Source: Mercurialis annua
Taxonomy: Eukaryota; Streptophyta; Magnoliopsida; Malpighiales; Euphorbiaceae
Length of the DNA stretch: 64,000 nucleotides
Assembly: GCF_937616625.2 (NCBI RefSeq)
Contig: NC_065571.1
Location: 18,909,701 to 18,973,700, forward strand
Direction of reading: 5' to 3'
A model generated the notes under the pieces. That model worked only from the letters and a program-made list of their open reading frames with translations, was not told the DNA's origin and did no database searches. Numbering within the stretch: position 1 is the first letter of the stretch; each line of letters opens with the position of its first letter. Both the position numbers and the translations under genes were made by a program. This document shows positions 55,587-64,000 of this stretch, one piece after another.

Positions 55587-58500
55587 TTCTTCCCCCCTTA
55601 TAAAAATTCGTCCTCGAATTTTCATATTCCTTTCTTACTTTAATCCCCTTAACATTTTGAACTTTCTTCGTAGTAGGAATACCGTATTTATTTTGCGACA
55701 TGTGTCAGCGCATGGAATTGTCAATTCAATTTCGGTACTTCTTACACTTTGACGTCAGTTTTCACTGACAACTTTACTTTTGATTGCTTCTCTTTAAACT
55801 CTCAGTTCCTTACTGATATCCAATGGTAGTTCGTCTTAATGACGTCTTATCATCAAAGATGACGAAACTAGTAGTACTCATATGTATTTACCATTCTATG
55901 TCCTTGATTCTTCACTTTCGTTCAATACGTCTAATCTTATCATCGTTCCTTGTTGAGTAATGTGAATACTCAGTTAGCTCATGCTTCTCTACTTACTTGG
56001 TTTCTTTTGTATTACTGTTGCTGGCGTCCGATTGTTATTTGTTGTGCTGCTAGGAACGTATCTCATTATCCGCTATCCTTTTTTGTCTCATTATATCTCT
56101 TCTCGTATGGCGATCCCTTCGTTATTGTTGCTTATCATGGTTGTCCATGAGGTGGATCTCCATGGTGTATCCTTATAAGGTTTCTGTTTACTCTCCTTGT
56201 AAGGCTTACTTGCCTTTCTTCTTGCGTCAATATATATCTCGTATATTTACTGACTTACTTTCTTTTCTTTAGCGTGACGCGCTATTCTTGAAACTCCTTG
56301 TTCCTTCTTACTTCACATTGATTTGTTTCATCAATCTAGTTTTCAACCAGATAGGATTTTCATATTGGTCGCTGACTTCTTATTTTAATAAGACAGCTTG
56401 TGACCTATGCAAGTAAGCTTTCTTTGCTTATAATCCTTAAATGAGGATCTTAATCCTCTTCCAATTATATACTTACATCAGAATGTCCTCTGATGACTTC
56501 GTTACTTACTTTATGCTTGATCTTTTTATTCATTATCCTCTCTCATTTCCTCTGTCATCTTCTTGGCATTGATCGTCTTTTGACTTTCAAAAATGCTTTT
56601 TGCATTTATCGTCATAATCCAACTCTTTCTTATCTATTTCTTTCTTCCAATTTTCAATCTCAGTTTGGCTCTTAGCTTCCAAATCGTTTCTCTTTACTAT
56701 CACATAGCGTTAAGCTTACTTCTCATTATTATCTACGATCTTCCTATTCCACTTGTTATTCCTACTTTTGTCCATATCGTAGATGTACTCCTTCGTAACT
56801 TTTCTGTGACTTCTTGTCCTTAATCAACCAATAGGGTTAATAGCCTAAATGCTATGATCCTATGATATTCTTCTTGCGTTCCTTATTCACGCTCTTATCG
56901 TGTTTCTTGATCATCTTCTATTGCATTCTTTGCTTTCCTCTTCAGTGCATCTTGTACATCGTGTACTAACTGCTCTTAATATCCATAACATCGATCATTA
57001 ATAGAGAGTTGTGGCCTTCTTCGTCTGAATTTCCCGATATAGTGTGCTCTCAATCGTATACGTATTGTCTTATCGTATTTGTACTGTTATCATGGCCGTC
57101 TGTAAAGCCGATCCTATGCTGATATCATCTTTATCGCGTCTCGCATATCTGATATTTCTTATTTCAGCACTCTGAACGTCGATCACCAATTAAACAATGG
57201 GTCGCAGTCCCTTTTTGCCTGAATTATCGACGTAGTGCGCTCTCGATTACCTACATATTGTACCATTGTACCTTTACTGACATCTTAACTGTCAGTGGAT
57301 TCGATCCTATATCTCTGTCCTCTTTATCTTTCTTTGTTTCTATGTGTTCGCGGCTACATAGATTTCCATTTCTCTAATCTCCTTATCAACTCTCCACATG
57401 ACTTTTCTCTTTTTCTTTTTCTTCGATCATTCTTATCGAGTTCCTTGCGTAATAAGCAGGTTATCCGTACTTTCCTTAACTCTGATTACTTTAACTGATT
57501 TCTTATTATCCATAATCTACTTTTGCATCCTTATACTTTATCATACACGTCATGTACCTTTGGCATAGTTTACTTTCGTCTCCTACCTTCTGTCTCGATC
57601 TATTTGATATTACTTTCTTTAGTATGACTCAATTCTGATATTGAGTCTCTTCTTCACATCCCTTCATGTATCTCGATGCACGAACTTTAATCACATATCA
57701 AATACATTCGATACTATATAGCGCATCTTAATCCTCCATACATGTATCTATGTTCCTCCTTTGAAGGTCATTACTAACCTTCCATAACAATCGCGTTACG
57801 CTTTGACTCTTTGTTAATCAAATCTAAAATTTAAAGTTCGCCACTTCATAATCATTTACTACATGGTTACCTTTCGCATTTCAATTATTCCATTTCATAA
57901 TTGAAATCTTGAGGTGGAAGTTTTAATTCTTTAATCCACTTAATGCGGTACTTGCCGTTTATCTCTCAATCTTTCAATTATTCACTTTCGTCATATCTTC
58001 TGGTCTAATTACCTTAATCTTTCTCGATTATCCTTAATTAGAGCTAATGGTAAAAGAACTTCTCAAGTCGGGTCACAAACTTAATTCATACTATTTGATC
58101 TATCACTGCTCTAATTGCTTGTCGAAGCTAATCATGGATTAAACTTTTCATCGACATCTTGATCGACAATACTATTTGTCCTCTATCCGCTCGATATGAA
58201 CGAGCATCTTACTTTACATCTCCTAATGGGTCCAGCATACCGCTTGATCCGTTAAACTCTTTTAGTCTTATTTTATGTATGCCACTATCAAACCTCTATA
58301 GGTGTTCCTTTCTTCACGTTAATACTGTCTTTGTATCCATCGTCCTATTATTGGCCCATAATTCATTATATCAGTTGCTTTTACGGCTAATTGATTCATA
58401 ACGACGTTGGATTACTGCGGCACTCCCGATGCCGGTGTATTCCCACTTTATCTTACTAGGTTCCCATTGACCTTCATCTCGTTTCGGGCCTTCACCGGTC

Positions 58501-59927
58501 AAATGAGCTGAGTTACATTTGCTTTTGTTACCTCGATCTTCTTCTCGCGCCTCATATACTTGTTGTGCAACAGCACGCGTTCGCGCAGTTCTTTGTTCAT
58601 AGTATAGCGAATATATAAAGTAATACTGATAAACTCCTTAAAATATAATACCTACTAATCATCACAACTAACCGCTATCCGCGTAAGTTGGACGTTAGGA
58701 ATGTTTCCTTCCTTTAGGCTTTCTAGGATTACGTCTCTTTGCAAGTCTTATGGGTGTTCAGACTCATTAGACTAGCAAATTATCAATACATATACTTGCA
58801 TTTTATATGTTACACGCATATTACTATCGAAGCTATAAGCATCTATGTTGACCGGATTCAAGAAAATCAGTGTCCCCTAGATTTCCTTGGTTACGTATCG
58901 TATTTTAAGTCCTGCGAGCATTCCGCTCACATAGACTTAATCAAACATTGAGAATATCTACGCATAACATACATATTTTACTCGTTACAAATCGGATATG
59001 TATTATTATCCAAACACACATACTATTCTAATCGTATATTAGTCTATTTAACCAAGGCTAAGTTCATATCCTAGAAGCATAACTTCTATGTTCTCGCAAT
59101 TATACGTATTTGATCTTCTCGTGGCCTTAATCGCAGCTTGCTCGCGAGCATTTTACTTCCGTTACAGAGTTCTGGTCTAGGTATACTCACACTAAAAACA
59201 AAACTCTTGAAAACTTTTTCAAATAAAACGACTCGTTTGAAAATTCCATTTAAATCTTAGCAAAATTGTGCACTAGGGTGATGACGTCTCTCATCTCCAA
59301 AGAGTTGCCACCTCTCACCTCCTCGTCTGAGCATAATGCATATGATGCATGTTCTATTAATGCATGTATTGATGTATGTAGTGATGCATTTCTATCAATG
59401 TCGTGGAAATTATCAATGACTAACACGGGTCTAGGCACAATTATGCTTTTAGAATCGTTAAACAAATAACTTCAGTAAGTTATAAACTTTGAGTTTGTAA
59501 GTTCTCTAGACCATTAAACTCTGCATCTGGAAAGTTCTTCAACTTCTACAACTTTGCATTCCTTCTTCACACTCTTTCTAAAATTTCGATCGATCGAATT
59601 TAATAGCATCTCCTACGTTATTTGATGCTAAGCACACATATATATGACATCAAATCATAAACCTCTCCTAGAAGCTTCATTTGAAAAAGCATATCGTGTA
59701 TGCCTGTCTCATCGAAACAACATATACGTATATATCTCGTATATACGTGTCACAAGAAACAAACAAACGTTTTACAAATCAATTTGTTATACTGATCACC
59801 AAGCAAATCACACTAACAACTTGGATCAGACAAACCTCAACTCTATAGCTGCAGTAGTTCCTAGATTACTTAACCGACAAACGCATCTTAGCAGAGGTAA
59901 CTGGACCAACTACTCTGATACCACAAT
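55587..59927 (-). mobile_element. Element C internal region (non-autonomous, 4.3 kb)
   Basis: It is homologous to A and B internal regions (for example CTTAACTGTCAGTGGATTCGATC at 57285 matches 4628). It runs from PPT complement to primer site with no recognisable gag-pol in any frame, although its LTRs indicate recent movement. This makes decay an unlikely explanation for the missing genes. Confidence 0.85.
59911..59922 (-). other. Primer-binding site, element C (tRNA-iMet, one mismatch)
   Basis: The minus strand reads GGTATCAGAGTAG where A and B have GGTATCAGAGCAG. It is five bases from the LTR at 59928. Confidence 0.85.
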
Positions 59928-60404
59928 TGTCACGACCCAAATTATTGAGCCGAGACCGGCGCTAGGGAATGGGAGTGGTAGCTCCGAAACCCGTAGCAAG
60001 CCTAAAACAGTTATAAATTTTTCGCATTTAAAAGTATAATATTGTTTATAAAACATTTTCGGAAAACTCTTTTAAATAATATTAGTTATTAAAATATTAT
60101 ATCAGAGTTCACATTTAAAATACCATTTGAAGTTAAAGCGTCTATCTAATACTGACAACTACTGACTACTGCAGCTCTAGGAACTTATACTTGTGCAAGT
60201 CCAATGACTTCTGGCACAATGGAGGTGGCTTGTCTGATCCGACTTCTAATACCTGCAAACATCAGAGTGAGGGGTCAGTATTTGGAAAAATACTGAGTGA
60301 GTTTGCAAGTTACTAATGGTATCATTAAAATTATAACATCGCATACTCAAAATATAATTTATGATTTTTCATTTAATAACTATCATACTTAACCTCTTCC
60401 ACCT

Positions 60405-60644
60405 GACATCGATAGCAAATCCAACCGACGTATCCTACTTGTCTGACATCGATAGCAAAGCCAACCGATGTATCCTATATGTCTGACATCGATAGCGAAG
60501 CCAACCGATGTATCCTATATGCCTGACATCAATAGCGAAGCCAACCGATGTATCTCATACGCCTGACATCGATAGCGAAGCCAACCAATGTATCTCATAC
60601 GTCTGACATCGATAGTGAAGCCAACCGATGTGTCTAATTCGAAT
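60405..60644. repeat. 40-bp tandem repeat, six units (C 5' LTR)
   Basis: Same unit as 53520-53799 with one fewer copy. Confidence 0.95.
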
Positions 60645-61251
60645 TGCACGAACTAATCTCTTATATCTCATACAGACCAGCGACGTTACCACAAAGTTGA
60701 TATATCAAAGCAATCGAACATAACAACATCCCATACAAACAAATCATATAAATGCGATGTATTTGACAAAAATATTTATCATATGTGAAATTAGCTTTTA
60801 TAAATAATACGCGAAAGTAAGATGCAACTCACAGAAACCGCTATTCCTTATATCCGAACGTAAGCTCCAAGAGATTGGCCCGTCAATCTTTGCCGAGCTC
60901 CTTGGTTCGTCATACTCGTAGCTCGATATCCCGTCACATCTATCATAGGATTCTATCATTAAAACGTATACTTAAAGAATCTATTCTAACGATTATTCTA
61001 ATCACCAAACATGACCAAAAGCGCAAAACATAAGCCGTCGCGTTCTAAACGTATCTTTCTTGATATCTATTACCAAATCTCATTCTTACACTTTCTTAAT
61101 ACCATTAGTGGTGTTTAACTAATCAGTTAAGACTTGCTTAATATGCCCATTCCAAAAGCCTATCTCAAAACGTCAAGTTCCATGTCCATTTCATGCTTTC
61201 AGAAGCTATTTTTCGCTCCCGGAGGTCCCCCGGAGGTCATGATCGAAGTAG

Positions 61252-61415
61252 GGCACGTCGTGCTAGCTTGGCATGTCGTGCCCTTCAATTTTTATGAAGG
61301 GAACGTTGTGCCCTTCCTTGTGCACGTCGTGCACCCCTAGTGGTGCACGTCGTGCACCCTTGTGGCGCACGTCGCGCACCAGCACGACGTGCTGAAGTGC
61401 AGCACGTCGTGCACC
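61252..61415. repeat. Leader dyad array, C 5' LTR
   Basis: Same GGCACGTCGTGC family as 54408-54570, nearly identical, with a few point changes that break individual stems (GGCATGTCGTGCC, GGGAACGTTGTGCCC). Confidence 0.88.
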
Positions 61416-61806
61416 AATCAGGTGCGACGTTTTCCGGCGTCTCTGGACCATTTCCGGAGCTCCAAAACTCCCAAAACTCATACCAATTCATACCCAATTC
61501 ATTTAAACACATTATACACACTTTTTCACTTTTGAAACCAATCCTAAACGCTCCAAAACGTCGAATTCAATATAAATACAATCTAAACCGCAAAACAGCC
61601 CCCTATTTTTCATTTTTCGTGGTAAAAACATAGAACTCACCTTGTTTTAATGCTAAGGGATGGTAGAGGCTTGTATTCCGAAGAGATCAACGCAAAAATC
61701 GTTCGAAACGGACGTCGAACGGAGAAACGACGAGCGAAAGAAGTTTTTGATCGATAAACTGAAGCTTCTGGATTCTCTTTCTCTGATTTCTTATTCATAC
61801 TCATTC

Positions 61807-61834
61807 TTATATATATATATATATATATATATAT
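61807..61834 (-). promoter_or_regulatory. TATA tract of C 5' LTR, expanded (TA)n
   Basis: About 14 TA units, against about six at 54949-54960 in the sibling LTR. By position this is the promoter of element C. Confidence 0.6.
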
Positions 61835-62457
61835 TGGTTAATTAATCATTCTAATCCCTCTTTTCTTTATTTGTTACGGTTTATCCTTTAAACTTTTCTT
61901 TTGTTCAGTTTAGTCCTTCGCTTAATCGATTAACCCTTTAACCAATTTGTATACGTATTATTTATATCTAATAAATAATACTAACCCAAAATTATCATTT
62001 TTCCGTCAATGATCTTCTAATTGCTATTCGCAAAGCTCAAATGGCTAATTTACACTTTGGTCCTTGAACTTTTCAAAAGTTGCAATTTAGCCCAAACGCA
62101 TCCGCGTCCAAATTTTAAAAGGTCTCTGATTGACCTGAAATCTTTACCACAATTACTATAAAACATTTCGCAGACCTTGGCGAAATAATTTCCCTTTTCG
62201 TGACTCAACTGGTTAAATTACCACTTTAGTCCCTGTACTTTATTTTGGGGCTTTTCTCGATATTTTTCCTTTCAACTCCAGTTCTAACTTTAGAACTGAA
62301 ATATAATATTTAATTCTTCGCTAATATCTTTTCTGAAACCGATCTATTAAAACTTATTTATCTTAAATTCTCGGAAAATTTTCCGATATCGCCACCCCGG
62401 CGACTCGAAACTGGACACTTGACCCAATTAAATAATTAAATCTTTTGGGGTATTACA

Positions 62458-64000
62458 ATTGGACTGTTTTAGGTAAACGTTTTCGATAGCCGAAGTTGGC
62501 TAGAAACCTAATTTTTGGATTAATTAACTATAGTTAGATTTTTATTAATTCGAGCTATTATCGAATTTACGTAGTCTCGGCGAGGCGAATACCAAAGAAA
62601 CTTGGAACGTAAAGGACGCGGCATCCCTTTGCTGTTATCGAAGTTTATGGATAGCTAGCAGTGAGTATATTTTACTAAATCGTATTATCGTATTAAAAAC
62701 TATTTTATATATACTATATATATTATTATTATTATTAAATGCATCGCATAAATTATATAGTTTGATTTTATTGAGTTGTTCTTATTAGATTGAATTACAT
62801 TTGAATTTTTGTTTATTGATTGAGCCACATTGTATTGGATTGACTTGTTTGATATATGAATTGTATTTAATTTGCTTATGGCTTGTCGATTACTTGTCAA
62901 TGTGAGTTGGTATATGATCCGAAAAAACGAGCTACCTATTGGGCGTCAATAGACCGTGTGATCACCGGTGTTTATAAGAGTCTAGATATTCGTACATAGA
63001 AACGTTTGATATGAGCTCATTAAATGTTGATCATAATTATAATTATGAAATGGAATATGTTTGGGTATCGGAAATGAGGATTATAATTTTGGCAGATACG
63101 AGGTAACTCGGTCGAACTATCTCGGGACCCGTATCTGGTGGGTAACTTGGTCGAACTATCTCGGGACCCACAACTTGGGATTAAGCAGTGGCATGAGTAA
63201 CTCGGTTGAACTATCTATGCCACGTGGTAGCGGTAACTCGGTCGAACTATCTCGGGACCGTACCACTTGGATTAAAATGATGTGATTTGAATACGATACG
63301 GATAGGAAAGTTTAGGAGTTTAAGATTAAGGTTTCGATCGGATCAAATACTTGTCTTGAGTGAATTGTTTGCAGCCGCTGTGATTGTATATGTTGGAATT
63401 GTCGAAAATATGATTGTATATGTATTTTAAAAAATGTTTTAAATGCGATTCTTATTTTGATAATATGGTAAGTAAAGTATAACTCACTCAGCTTAATAGC
63501 TGACCCCCCCAATAGTGTGTTTTTCAGATACCTAGATTCTAGACGTGGCTAGAAGTCCTTCTTTAACCGGAAGTTCCTTTGGCTATGTACATTCCCGACT
63601 TCCGTAGATGCTGTAGTAGTGTGATGTCTGACCAGTGTCGTGGCCTATTACAGCAGTGAAATTTTATATGGTTTATAGTTGTTGTCTGTTGTGTATATGT
63701 TGGTCTGGCTACGATAGTTATGTATTGTACCACGGAGGTAAATTCCCGTGATGTAATTTTGACATAGTGGTTTATGCCGGGCTAGTACGTACATGATACG
63801 GAAACGATAAGTCCGAGCAAGTTGTATGGTTTTACCAGTGTATATAAATGTATCTTTGTTTAAATGTTGCGTTTCTAAAGTCATTGTATGATTGTTTATT
63901 TGCGAAAAAGTTTTAGTGAATTTCAAGCTTGCTACGGGTTTCGGAACTACAATTCCCATTCCCTAGCGCCGGTCACGGTCCTCGATTTTGGGTCGTGATA
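62458..64000 (+). mobile_element. LTR D, second part
   Basis: It resumes after element C. It contains a tandem repeat (63100-63268), the family tail GCTTGCTACGGGTTTCGG and CCCTAGCGCCGG, and ends GGGTCGTGATA at the last base of the window, one substitution from the usual GGGTCGTGACA. Whether D is a solo LTR or the 5' LTR of a full element cannot be seen. Confidence 0.85.
63100..63268 (+). repeat. Tandem repeat in LTR D, four units
   Basis: The core GGTAACTCGGTCGAACTATC plus TCGGGACC recurs four times at uneven spacing (starts near 63101, 63140, 63196, 63230). Confidence 0.85.

Larger units (their letters stand above)
59928..62457 (-). mobile_element. Element C 5' LTR (2530 bp)
   Basis: It runs TGTCACGACCC ... 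GGGGTATTACA followed by ATTGG (62458-62462), matching 53033-53037. It has six 40-bp repeats (60405-60644), a dyad array (61252-61415) and an expanded TATATA tract at 61807-61834. Confidence 0.93.

Noticed and set aside
59644..60039. 131-codon plus-strand frame across the primer site and LTR start of element C
   Set aside because: It spans a structural boundary and is antisense to the element; no domain is recognisable.

Overview
This window is nuclear DNA of a flowering plant. The evidence is AT-rich sequence packed with plant-type LTR retrotransposons: Ty3/gypsy LTRs with an initiator-tRNA-Met primer site, a Tat-lineage pol with the extra archaeal-type RNase H, a plant mobile domain (PMD) gene, and long-TIR Mutator-like MITEs. 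I cannot name the species; a eudicot is a guess. I see no convincing intact host gene, rRNA, tRNA or CRISPR. The setting looks like gene-poor heterochromatin built by nested insertion.

Layout. 1-21784 is a nest of one LTR family whose LTRs run TGTAATACCCC...GGGTCGTGACA. Element A (minus strand) is the oldest; its 5' LTR is split into three pieces. Into A went element F (plus; 3' end at 1-3954), element B (minus, complete, 7540-16984, TSD TCAGC) and solo LTR G (plus, 17458-20441, TSD GGCTC). The internal regions of A, B and C are homologous, about 4.3-4.5 kb in the complete copies, purine-rich on the sense strand and without recognisable coding sequence, so the family is a large non-autonomous (LARD-like) one. 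21785-28361 is AT-rich spacer holding two Mutator-type MITEs with perfect 9-bp TSDs, a (TA)n tract, a possible gene relic and a 28-bp minisatellite.

28362-39090 is the 5' part of a large Tat/Ogre-like element (LTR 28362-30769, primer site at 30771). It has no gag-pol but carries several tandem-repeat fields and, on the opposite strand, a multi-block PMD gene (35888-38169). It is cut off by a copia-like LTR fragment (39091-40340) that contains a third MITE.

40341-51311 is a second Tat-lineage element on the minus strand in LTR-sharing (tandem) arrangement: the 580-bp LTR at 48555-49134 has the primer site of one internal region on one side and the poly-purine tract of another internal copy on the other side. 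The left copy has a decayed protease-RT-RNaseH-aRNH-integrase pol (48442 down to 42457), no gag, and an antisense gene (plus strand) converging on pol. The right copy keeps only that antisense gene and its promoter. Solo LTR E (43203-45447, TSD TGTTG) interrupts integrase.

51312-64000 is LTR D (plus) inserted in the right antisense gene and itself split by complete element C (53038-62457, TSD ATTGG), whose two LTRs are nearly identical and which is therefore recent. A recurring theme is that the LTR leaders carry clusters of short CpG-containing palindromes whose sequence differs between subfamilies and whose copy number can differ between the two LTRs of one element.
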